A stretch of DNA of 64,000 nucleotides from NCBI GenBank assembly GCA_002505775.1, contig DAVY01000006.1, forward strand, positions 1 to 64,000, read 5' to 3'. Position 1 is the first letter of the stretch, and the number at the start of each line of letters is the position of its first letter. Positions 7,938 through 15,438 of the stretch are shown piece by piece. The position numbers and the translations under genes were made by a program. The notes beneath the pieces were generated by a model that ran no database searches, was not told the DNA's origin, and saw only the letters and a list, made by a program, of their open reading frames with translations. Origin of the DNA: Euryarchaeota archaeon UBA130. GTDB lineage: Archaea; Thermoplasmatota; Poseidoniia; Poseidoniales; Thalassarchaeaceae.

Positions 7938-10745
7938 TCATCTGCGACCTGCTTCTACCTGCCTAGCTAAGAAACTCACAACATCCAAAATCTCGAAGTC
8001 ATGCTTCGGGTCCCCTTCAAACTTGAGGCATTCGAAGTGGGAAACGCACTTCGGGCAAGAGGTTAGCATAATATCGGCCCCTGTAGCATTCACCTCTTCG
8101 AACCTCTGAACTCTAAGAGCCCTGCTGTTCTCATTGCAACTCATCATACTTGAGACTCCACAGCATAGTGCGTCCTCTCCATGATGTTCCATCTCGACCA
8201 GATCTACACCCTCCACACCCGATATCAGGTCCCTTGGCTGGTCATAGATGTTCATTTGCCTACCAAGTCTACATGGGTCATGGAAAGTTACAGTAACATC
8301 TTCTTCTGACCTCAGATTCATGTCAAAGCCATTTTCGACTAGGAACTCAGTAGTGTGCATAACTTTCATGTCTTCCAGCTCGTAGTCCATAGCAAATGTT
8401 CTGAAGCACTCGGCACAAGATGTGACTAGAGTATCAATTCCGCTCTCGCCTAGTTTCTTCTGATTGTATGACTTAAGCTTCTCAAAAACCTCGGTCATTC
8501 CCTGCCATTTCTGATCATGACCACAGCACTTCAAGAAGTCCCTTCCTAGGTATGTAACGTCTTCTCCCATTTCTTCAAAAAGGGTAAATGCAGATGTGGT
8601 CGCATCCCCAAGATTCATAGTGCCTTGATTCACATGACTGAAAATCATCTCCTGGTCGAGGTAGTCCACGCATCCAGGGTAGTATCCGATATTCGAATCA
8701 ATTGGATAGTCCTCTATCGACATAAAGTCTTCATCGGCGTCCTCTTCTGCCTCAGCGGCCAAAACTGCCTGAAGTACAGTATGGGGAATTTCTGCTGCGG
8801 GAGGCCCCCCGACGATCATATTCCTCCTTATGTCGACATATGAGTCATAGTCCACCAACTGGGGACATGCGTTGGTACATGCTGAGCATGTCAGACATGA
8901 GTAAAGAGGGACGCCATCATCCTCATTGTTCCAAGTATTGTAAATGATGTTTAGTTTGTCACCTGAGTTGAAAAGCCTTACAGGACATGCATCGTCACAA
9001 AGATCGCATCCATAGCACTTATTCATTTCATACTCATATCCTCTAGCCATACTCCTCATTAGCATGAAGACCAATGCTCCCACTCCTAAGCAAGGAACAA
9101 ATAACGAGTAAATCAATTTCGCATCCAAGCTCTTCGGATTCTTCTCAAAGGTCGGGTTTTCCATGTACATGGTAGACAACGTCTCTAAATCCATGGTTGA
9201 CTCCGACCTAACTAGTGCAGTACCATCTTCATTCAGAAGCAATGGCTGATATGATATTACAGAGAAGCTTGTAATGACTTCCACGGAATCATTAATCCCC
9301 TGCGAGGTAGTTTGGAAATCAACTGTATAACTTTGCCCGGAATCGAGGTAAATGCTTTCTGAAATGCAACCATCAGTCCTCCAAAGTTCTGATCCTGCAG
9401 AGTCAGTGAGCACGAGGCTTTGACTATGTGTCCCTGCTGATCTTACCGACGTTCTGAATAGGCAACCTATGTCAGTTGGTACTTCTGATACTCCCAAGTC
9501 CTCTACCTCAAAGGTGAAACTACTGCTGTAAACCAACTCAGATCCATCTTCCAAACCAAAGAAAGAAGCCCTATCCTCTGCGGAGTTTCTTCCAGTTTCG
9601 CTGTCCGCATGCCCATTGTCCCCATTGAAATCAATAATTTTGAATTTTGTTGGTTGGTATATTCCCCATTTGGACCAATGTGTGGCGGCTATGACACACC
9701 AATCAGCTACATCCTCTCCTTCGGCTAAGCTATTCCAAGCAGCCAATCCCTGACTCTCTTCATATGGTATGCACTCATCTTCCCATTGGTCCCAGACATT
9801 TCCTTCTTCAACGTGAACGAGAGTGTCTGATGGTTGAGCTCTGAGGGCATCTAAATCTTCCATATCGTCCATCGCCCCTAGTCCTCCATAGTCCCAGAAT
9901 CCATTTTCATAGACAGGCCAAGTTACTACTGAAATCAGAACTGCAGCAATTAGGGAACCAACCGCTACTTGTCTTCCTATGCGGGGAGTCACTCTGGATC
10001 CAACAGAGTTTAGTAGGAACTTCCTAGTTGGGAAGTAAATTATGGCGAATAAGAAAATTCCAGTAAGTATCCAAGGTACGGCGTTGAAAACTTCTGCAGT
10101 CCAAGGGGCCTGTCGGCCACACATCAATTCTGAATGTGATCCCGTGAAGCAGTAATCACTACGGTCCTTGGCGTACAAGTCTAGGAATATGTTGATTGAG
10201 AACACCGAGATGAACCAAACATGTGCGAGGTAGACTGCACCAGCGGTAGCGAACCAGGGGTCCTCAACCCCTCTCTTCTCTCTACCGGGGAGAAATGGTG
10301 GCAATGCCAAGATTCCAACTGGGAGCCCGGTAATTGCAGCGCCCCACCATGCAGCATTCCAGTCTATCACCGGAGCTCCTAGGAATTCACCAATAGGGCC
10401 GGCAGGAATGACGAACTGAGGGAGATACTCCCCCCATCTGAGATATCCATATGAGAAAAGAACATACCAGTCCGGGAATACGAATCCAGCTTGAGCGAAT
10501 GGATCTGCGGCACTATGCAAAGGAGGTGGAATGAGCCATGAATAGAATGCTATTGTCATCACAATGGATGCGAAAATAATGGTATCCCTGAGTACTTCTG
10601 TGGGCCAGAAAGGATGTCCTGTGAAAGTCCTCCTCCTCTCTTTATCAGCTTCAAGGAGCTTATCTCTCTCGCTGATGTATGTGTCAGCGATTCTACCAAA
10701 TCTCTCCATCATCCCCATAATATCAACCTCAGTGTGGCTCCGCAA
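7938..10745 (-). CDS. Fusion: cytochrome b C-terminal (subunit IV-like) membrane domain plus HdrD-like iron-sulfur module
   Basis: A 935-residue protein in one uninterrupted frame. Residues 53-276 are membrane helices; the PDWY at 91-94 is the quinol-oxidation (Qo) motif seen as PEWY/PDWY in the C-terminal half of cytochrome b. A non-membrane domain of about 260 residues (280-540) follows, then a helix at 545-564. The rest is HdrD/GlpC-like: two ferredoxin motifs (C577/580/583/587 and C617/620/623/627) and two CCG domains (C740-C741 with C777/C780; C825, C861-C862 with C897/C900), the type that binds a noncubane cluster in heterodisulfide reductase. Counting helices from a cytoplasmic N-terminus puts the iron-sulfur part in the cytoplasm. 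It overlaps the cytochrome b gene by 17 bases. The role is inferred to be electron transfer between quinone and a cytoplasmic partner. Confidence 0.88.
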   Translation of the reverse strand: MRSHTEVDIMGMMERFGRIADTYISERDKLLEADKERRRTFTGHPFWPTEVLRDTIIFASIVMTIAFYSWLIPPPLHSAADPFAQAGFVFPDWYVLFSYGYLRWGEYLPQFVIPAGPIGEFLGAPVIDWNAAWWGAAITGLPVGILALPPFLPGREKRGVEDPWFATAGAVYLAHVWFISVFSINIFLDLYAKDRSDYCFTGSHSELMCGRQAPWTAEVFNAVPWILTGIFLFAIIYFPTRKFLLNSVGSRVTPRIGRQVAVGSLIAAVLISVVTWPVYENGFWDYGGLGAMDDMEDLDALRAQPSDTLVHVEEGNVWDQWEDECIPYEESQGLAAWNSLAEGEDVADWCVIAATHWSKWGIYQPTKFKIIDFNGDNGHADSETGRNSAEDRASFFGLEDGSELVYSSSFTFEVEDLGVSEVPTDIGCLFRTSVRSAGTHSQSLVLTDSAGSELWRTDGCISESIYLDSGQSYTVDFQTTSQGINDSVEVITSFSVISYQPLLLNEDGTALVRSESTMDLETLSTMYMENPTFEKNPKSLDAKLIYSLFVPCLGVGALVFMLMRSMARGYEYEMNKCYGCDLCDDACPVRLFNSGDKLNIIYNTWNNEDDGVPLYSCLTCSACTNACPQLVDYDSYVDIRRNMIVGGPPAAEIPHTVLQAVLAAEAEEDADEDFMSIEDYPIDSNIGYYPGCVDYLDQEMIFSHVNQGTMNLGDATTSAFTLFEEMGEDVTYLGRDFLKCCGHDQKWQGMTEVFEKLKSYNQKKLGESGIDTLVTSCAECFRTFAMDYELEDMKVMHTTEFLVENGFDMNLRSEEDVTVTFHDPCRLGRQMNIYDQPRDLISGVEGVDLVEMEHHGEDALCCGVSSMMSCNENSRALRVQRFEEVNATGADIMLTSCPKCVSHFECLKFEGDPKHDFEILDVVSFLARQVEAGRR

Positions 10746-11604
10746 TTCCTTGTGCCCAAACTATGAACAAGTGAGCAAGAATTAGAGTTGTGACTACAAC
10801 AGGTAGGATGAAAACATGAAGGAAATACATTCTTGTTACTGTTTGGCCGGTCACGGTAGTACCAGCAAACATGGCTGTGGCGACCCATCCTCCGATCAGT
10901 GGAGTAGAGTTGGCCATGTTAATTCCGATAGTAGCCGCGCCAAACGCCAGACTGTCCCATGGCAGCAGATATCCTGAGTAGCCAAAGAATATTGTGAAGA
11001 ACATCAAGGCAACACCAATTAGCCAATTAAGCTCACGAGGATTTCTGTAGGCCCCGGTAAAGTATACCCTGCACATGTGCAAGAAAACGGCGGCGACCAT
11101 GAAATGTGTGGTCCAATGGTGGATGGATCTAATGATGTAACCGAATGGGAGTTGGGTCATGATGAATTCCATACTACTGTAGGCGGGAGTCGGATCCCCC
11201 TCCCCACCTGGGACATAGTACAGTCCGAGGACAGTGCCAGTAATCACGAGAATTACAAACGCGAGGAAAGAAATTCCTCCGAGGCAGTACAGAGGGTACC
11301 AGTACCATATTATTCTGAGCTTGTATTTCTCAGCATGTGTCATCGGCATCTGTCTGTGCATGCCGTAGTATGCATCTCTACTCATCCCCCAGTAGTCTTG
11401 AATTCTGAACCTAGTATCCAACCAAGAGAAGGCCCAGAGGAAGGTCTTCTCGGCCAGCCCCATACTACTTGCACTTGTTTCCACCGCTCGGAGGATATCT
11501 TTTCTCGGCATTTCTTCCCTTTCCTTTCTGAGAGTGAGAGCCACTATTACAACAACCAAAGTGATGAAAACCCAAAGGAACCAAAATTGAATCATCTTAC
11601 TCAC
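10729..11604 (-). CDS. petB: Cytochrome b N-terminal half, b6-type
   Basis: This is the diheme core of a quinol-oxidising cytochrome bc/b6f-type complex. Four heme ligands are visible: H162 and H176 in helix B and H263 and H278 in helix D. The 14 residues between the last pair is the b6 spacing (bc1 has 13). C107 in YCLGG aligns with the cysteine that covalently holds the extra heme c(n) in b6f. FGYSGYLLPW follows helix C. Before the core there is an extra N-terminal helix (residues 5-26) and a linker of about 60 residues. The next gene supplies the C-terminal half, so cytochrome b is split as in b6f. The gene lies between the Rieske gene and the fusion gene. Confidence 0.92.
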   Translation of the reverse strand: MSKMIQFWFLWVFITLVVVIVALTLRKEREEMPRKDILRAVETSASSMGLAEKTFLWAFSWLDTRFRIQDYWGMSRDAYYGMHRQMPMTHAEKYKLRIIWYWYPLYCLGGISFLAFVILVITGTVLGLYYVPGGEGDPTPAYSSMEFIMTQLPFGYIIRSIHHWTTHFMVAAVFLHMCRVYFTGAYRNPRELNWLIGVALMFFTIFFGYSGYLLPWDSLAFGAATIGINMANSTPLIGGWVATAMFAGTTVTGQTVTRMYFLHVFILPVVVTTLILAHLFIVWAQGIAEPH

Positions 11605-11605
11605 C

Positions 11606-12460
11606 TCAGTCGCAGTATGTGTACCAATCCTTGAAATCAGGCAATGCCTCTATCAAATCTCCGTTAAGTACGAAGGGTATCAGTGGCATCCCCATTGGTG
11701 CCGGGCCCCCGGCCCTCTTAATACCAATGAAATCAAACTCTGCCCCACTAGATCTGTTTCGTGCCCTATTTTTTTCAATTACAGTCGGGTCGAATCTAGA
11801 TGAATGGCAGATGCAGAATAATTTATTTCCGCCAGAGTCGGTGCCATTTGGAACCCACTGATCTTCGGTAAACTCGTTCGTTACTAGTTGCCACCCAGGA
11901 ATGCAACAGAGATGCGTGCATCTGGAGAAAATGAGGATTAAATTATCATGAATTGACAGTGCCTCATATTGAGGGTCCTCATCAAGCTCATATCCCGAGC
12001 CGACATATTTCCCATCCACCGTGTAACCGTCCATAAACTGGAATCTGGGTTTATCTTGAATGAGGTCAGAACCCTTGTTTTCTTCGTGAGGAACGTAAAC
12101 AGCATTCACAGGCATTCCCGACCACACCCCTTGAGCGGCTGACATACCCGTTGAGGAACTTGATGCCGCATCAACAAACGATTGATATGTCATAGGCTCC
12201 AAGTGCTTGTCTCCATACCAGACTGAATCCTCAGCCCCCGTTGGGACCCAATATCTGACAGCAGTGTCCCCTCCTGAGGTATCTGATTGGCCCATAAGGA
12301 GTGCAGCAAAACCTACGCTGGTTAGGCCTGCCATGGTAATTACTCCTGCCGCTGTATTGAAGGAATGTCTCATAAATTGCCTCCTGTCAATCATGTGCGC
12401 GTCCGAATCGTTACCTTCGTCACCTTCCGAAGTATCCCTGAGAGTGAATTTCCTTGCCAT
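11606..12460 (-). CDS. petC: Rieske iron-sulfur protein with twin-arginine signal
   Basis: It takes electrons from quinol to the next carrier through a [2Fe-2S] cluster. Cluster boxes are CTHLCC (181-186) and CICHSS (216-221). Ligands C181, H183, C216 and H219 and the disulfide pair C186/C218 are kept, but the usual CTHLGC/CPCHGS has Gly185 replaced by Cys and Pro217 by Ile. The N-terminus has DRRQFMR (25-31) followed by a hydrophobic segment, which is a twin-arginine export/anchor signal; TatC is encoded at 57.4 kb. It follows the 149-residue membrane protein by 3 bases and precedes cytochrome b by 1 base. Electron acceptor not seen in the window. Confidence 0.92.
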   Translation of the reverse strand: MARKFTLRDTSEGDEGNDSDAHMIDRRQFMRHSFNTAAGVITMAGLTSVGFAALLMGQSDTSGGDTAVRYWVPTGAEDSVWYGDKHLEPMTYQSFVDAASSSSTGMSAAQGVWSGMPVNAVYVPHEENKGSDLIQDKPRFQFMDGYTVDGKYVGSGYELDEDPQYEALSIHDNLILIFSRCTHLCCIPGWQLVTNEFTEDQWVPNGTDSGGNKLFCICHSSRFDPTVIEKNRARNRSSGAEFDFIGIKRAGGPAPMGMPLIPFVLNGDLIEALPDFKDWYTYCD

Positions 12461-12463
12461 GTT

Positions 12464-12913
12464 CTAGACCTCATATTTTTTCCAGGATTCGGGATCCTTC
12501 GCTGTGATGTATTTGTTTCTCCTGCTCTTAACTATCACTATGTCCGGCATTACATACTTCATGTATATCATACCCAAGATGATCACCGTCAGGAGAAGCA
12601 TCCCTAGGAAGAAAGAAAGCATCTGCTGGTCCCATTTGTTGTAAAGCCCGTATGATAGTGATCCAGCCCAGTATAGTGACCACACTATTCCCCATAGGCC
12701 AACTAGGATGATTAGCCATGAGTCCCCTGACGGAGATACGCTGGCCCTTACTATAGAGCCAGCTGGAGCCTCGTTAAACACACCATGTTCTATTGCCGAC
12801 TCATACGCTTCTTCGGATAACGATATGCCGTCCAAGGCATCTCTAGCGTCTTCTACACTTACCTCTCCAGAAGCTACTTGCCTCAGCATCTTCATGACCA
12901 CATCGTCTTTCAT
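12464..12913 (-). CDS. Membrane protein of the bc-type operon, unknown function
   Basis: A 149-residue protein: an N-terminal soluble helical part of about 65 residues, then two membrane helices (about 66-84 and 96-117), and a basic C-terminal tail. Its start codon overlaps the stop of the CxCH protein gene, and the Rieske gene follows after 3 bases, so it is certainly co-transcribed with the respiratory complex. It has no heme or metal motif. The likely role is as an accessory or assembly subunit, judging only from position. Confidence 0.75.
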   Translation of the reverse strand: MKDDVVMKMLRQVASGEVSVEDARDALDGISLSEEAYESAIEHGVFNEAPAGSIVRASVSPSGDSWLIILVGLWGIVWSLYWAGSLSYGLYNKWDQQMLSFFLGMLLLTVIILGMIYMKYVMPDIVIVKSRRNKYITAKDPESWKKYEV

Positions 12914-13749
12914 TACTGATCACCCCTTCTCTGATGCTTTATCCTCAACCTCAGCAAGTTACTCCTTCCCTCATAATGCCTAGAAAAACCGTATCTCAAC
13001 ATAAGGCCGCAGAAAATAATCACAATCACAACTGCCGCGAATCCAAGCAGGCCTAGCCAATGAGCCCTCATTCCAGCTCCCATGTGATGTAAGTCTACGC
13101 CTTCTTCGACAGGGGCAGGGGGCTCTATATCCCCATTTCCGACGAAGACCGTGCGGACTCCGCCAAATTCGCCTTCATCCATGGAAGCGCTGAGACGGTT
13201 CCACCTATCGAGTTGTGAAGGAATACCATCCCCATTCACGGAATTTCCAGCTAGCCATATGGTCACCACACCCGTTCCCTCTGGGGGGGCCGTCCATATG
13301 ATGTACCACATTCTGTCTGGGGCCTTGGATCCAGAGTTACTATGTGTTAGAGATGTAACTTCATCTTCCCAATTGTAAACTAAAGCTTCAGATCCCGCTG
13401 AGCCAGCTAGGGAGCCACTACTAACTCGCATCGAGAATCCACCGGTATGTGATGCGGTATCTGCAGGAGGGCCTCCGATAATCTGAATAACCATCTCGTA
13501 TGACTCGCCCGGCTCATATCTGTAAGGAACATCGGTCAGGATTAGAGTCACGGAATTATCTGGCTCATCAGCATGGCATGTGCATCCTGCTAGAGCGACA
13601 TCGCCCTCGTTGTTTGCATCCCCTCCTATTCCGGTTGGATTGGCCTGAGAGCCTCCAGCGGCAAGTACAGCGACTATGCTGATAGCCAGCATCTTCCTCA
13701 CTGTGAGCACACTAGACGCCATAGGCAACACCCTTGTTGAACATGCCAC
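12913..13749 (-). CDS. Secreted, membrane-anchored CxCH protein at the head of the bc-type operon
   Basis: A 278-residue protein with a signal peptide (about 15-36), an extracytoplasmic domain and one C-terminal helix (about 230-252). Just after the signal lies GCTCH (C56, C58, H59), a Cys-x-Cys-His motif. The domain contains GGFSMRVSSG, SLTHSNSG, WTAP and LAGNSVNGDG, resembling the reeler-like choice-of-anchor V domain, whose bacterial members carry CxxCH. It has a paralogue at 56.4-57.4 kb. It is the promoter-proximal gene of the operon. It may be a heme or metal protein that accepts electrons from the Rieske protein; this is inference. The exact start could also be ATG 13722 or 13692. Confidence 0.8.
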   Translation of the reverse strand: MACSTRVLPMASSVLTVRKMLAISIVAVLAAGGSQANPTGIGGDANNEGDVALAGCTCHADEPDNSVTLILTDVPYRYEPGESYEMVIQIIGGPPADTASHTGGFSMRVSSGSLAGSAGSEALVYNWEDEVTSLTHSNSGSKAPDRMWYIIWTAPPEGTGVVTIWLAGNSVNGDGIPSQLDRWNRLSASMDEGEFGGVRTVFVGNGDIEPPAPVEEGVDLHHMGAGMRAHWLGLLGFAAVVIVIIFCGLMLRYGFSRHYEGRSNLLRLRIKHQRRGDQ

Positions 13750-13866
13750 CTGAAAGGGGGCTATTAACGTTGCATTGTCGGACTGTCAAACCGAACCCCG
13801 AAACATCCCAATTTGTAACTTCCATGGTCACGCCAAACTAATAGGCTGAAGCCTCAAGGCAAACTC

Positions 13867-14172
13867 ATGTCAGGGCCAGTTTGGAGGAATGTATACAGTC
13901 TGACGGACAATCAAATTTCCATGCTTGACATGGCCGAAGACAACATGGAAATGATGAAGCTTGGACTGGCTGAAAGGATACTAATAGACATGCTTGAAGA
14001 TGATCCAAAGTGTATCCCAGTTCTGAATGTCATGGCACACTTTCAAGGAAGATATATTTCCGATTTCGAGAAAGCAGTGGAATACTATGACAGAGTCCTG
14101 GAACTGGAACCAGATAATGCATGGGCTAGGGATGAGAGGAGACGTTACCTCAGATATTCGACCTATGATTAA
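13867..14172 (+). CDS. TPR-repeat protein
   Basis: A 101-residue protein that looks like two to three tetratricopeptide repeats. The clearest unit is near the end: FEKAVEYYDRVLELEPDNAWAR has the small-large helix pattern and the closing Pro of a TPR. An earlier half-unit reads GLAERILIDMLEDDPKCIPVLNVMA. Such proteins bind other proteins. Its end overlaps the start of the FtsZ-like gene by 8 bases, so the two are translationally coupled and its partner may be that protein. The start is divergent from the respiratory operon across 117 bases. Confidence 0.75.
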   Translation: MSGPVWRNVYSLTDNQISMLDMAEDNMEMMKLGLAERILIDMLEDDPKCIPVLNVMAHFQGRYISDFEKAVEYYDRVLELEPDNAWARDERRRYLRYSTYD

Positions 14173-15112
14173 GCAATTCTATACGCCTGCCCCATACTCG
14201 AAGCTCGTGCAGGATGGCGAGGTCCTTGTTGTGGGAGTGGGAGGCATAGGTTGTCTGTGGGCAGTAGAGGCACACTCAGGATGCCCAAATTTAGCAGAAT
14301 TGTTGTTAATTGATGCTGATGAATCTTCCTTTGAAGGTGCTAGCGATGCAAATTGCCTATTCTTAGATTCGGGAGGCGAGGGACGTGGAGCTGCTGCACT
14401 TCCTTCAATGGCGATTCACAGGCTCAGGGATGGCATGGAATCAATCTCCGATCTTCTCGATAGGGCAGAGGTCATGATTTTGATGACCGGTTTAGGTGGG
14501 GGGATGGGGTCAGGAGCCTCAGGAGAGCTGGCCAGGATGGCTAAACAATTTGGCTGTTTGGTGCTTTCAGTAGCCGGACTCCCCTTCGCAGAGCAACCAC
14601 TCAGATGTTCGATTGCGGAAGAAGCACTGCCTTCGTTGGAGGCAAACTCTGATGTGTGCATCAGGGTGAGCATGGAGCGTCTAGCTTGGCAATCGAGGAG
14701 AAGAAAGACCAACTGGATGATAGGATCAGGATGGATAGGGGAGCTTGTCGAGGGATTAGTAACTACACTTGCCAGTGTGGGAAGGATCAACCTCGATCTA
14801 ATGGATATGAAGGCAATAATCAATAAAAAAGGAAATGCTACTCTGATTGTGGGGACCGGCTCATCTGAAAATCCCAGCTCTGTAGTCGAAATGGCCAGAA
14901 ACTCCCCCTTGAATGACGTCACCATTGAGGGTGCAAAGGGGTGTATGATTCAGGTTGAAGGCGGGCCTGATATGACTCTCTCCCATCTCACGGAATTGAC
15001 AGATACATTCGTATCCCAGATGGATCCTGATTGCCAAGTCATCATGGGAGCTAGGGTAAGCGACGAAATGATTGGAAAACTCAGGCTTGTGGCTGTAGTG
15101 AGCGGCATTTAG
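14165..15112 (+). CDS. Divergent FtsZ/tubulin-family GTPase
   Basis: FtsZ-type GTPases polymerise at the division site. This 315-residue protein has GVGGIG at 24-29 (nucleotide-binding glycine loop), the tubulin signature as GGGMGSGAS at 111-119 instead of GGGTGTGAA, and a T7 loop NLDLMD at 209-214 with both catalytic-type aspartates. The C-terminal domain is short and there is no conserved C-terminal peptide like that of FtsZ1/FtsZ2 tails. ATG 14165 is chosen: it lies in the last codons of the TPR gene and gives an N-terminus just before the glycine loop; an in-frame ATG at 14027 lies deep inside the TPR gene. It is either a third FtsZ or a regulator of the canonical ones, which are not in this window. 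Confidence 0.82.
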   Translation: MIKQFYTPAPYSKLVQDGEVLVVGVGGIGCLWAVEAHSGCPNLAELLLIDADESSFEGASDANCLFLDSGGEGRGAAALPSMAIHRLRDGMESISDLLDRAEVMILMTGLGGGMGSGASGELARMAKQFGCLVLSVAGLPFAEQPLRCSIAEEALPSLEANSDVCIRVSMERLAWQSRRRKTNWMIGSGWIGELVEGLVTTLASVGRINLDLMDMKAIINKKGNATLIVGTGSSENPSSVVEMARNSPLNDVTIEGAKGCMIQVEGGPDMTLSHLTELTDTFVSQMDPDCQVIMGARVSDEMIGKLRLVAVVSGI

Positions 15113-15147
15113 ATTCGATTAATTAACTCACTTGTACTCCCAAGGCC

Positions 15148-15438
15148 ATGGCAAAGCTAAGCAAGGCCAAAAGGGGGAAAAACAGGTGGATAGGAATCAT
15201 TGTCACAAATCCCTCCATTACTCGGTCTGAAATGGGGAATTTATTGGAATTAGGTTTGCAGGGGATAAGCTGGAAGCTATTCGATTTTCACCAGCATGGA
15301 AATCAGAAAATAGCCATAATCAGGACTATGTTGGAAGATACATCGGAAGCTCGTGACAGGGTCAATTCAATTGAAGGGCTATCGACCACTACCACCTCAG
15401 GTAAAATTAGGTTGGTAAGAGAAAGACTCAGTCGGTAA
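15148..15438 (+). CDS. rnp2: Probable RNase P protein component, Pop5/Rnp2-like
   Basis: A 96-residue basic protein. The order matches Pop5/Rpp14: RWIGIIV strand, a helix ending in LGLQGISWKLFDF, IAIIRT, a helix with ARDRVNSIEGL, and the closing strand SGKIRLVRERL, which resembles the family's SGTI ending. Pop5 supports the catalytic RNA of RNase P in maturing tRNA 5' ends. The match is by pattern, not strong identity. It follows the FtsZ-like gene by 35 bases and overlaps the end of the convergent biotin ligase fusion by 11 bases. Confidence 0.55.
   Translation: MAKLSKAKRGKNRWIGIIVTNPSITRSEMGNLLELGLQGISWKLFDFHQHGNQKIAIIRTMLEDTSEARDRVNSIEGLSTTTTSGKIRLVRERLSR

Noticed and set aside
13867..15112. 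One fused TPR-FtsZ protein
   Set aside because: The frames differ: the TPR gene stops at 14172 and the FtsZ-like gene starts at 14165 in another frame.
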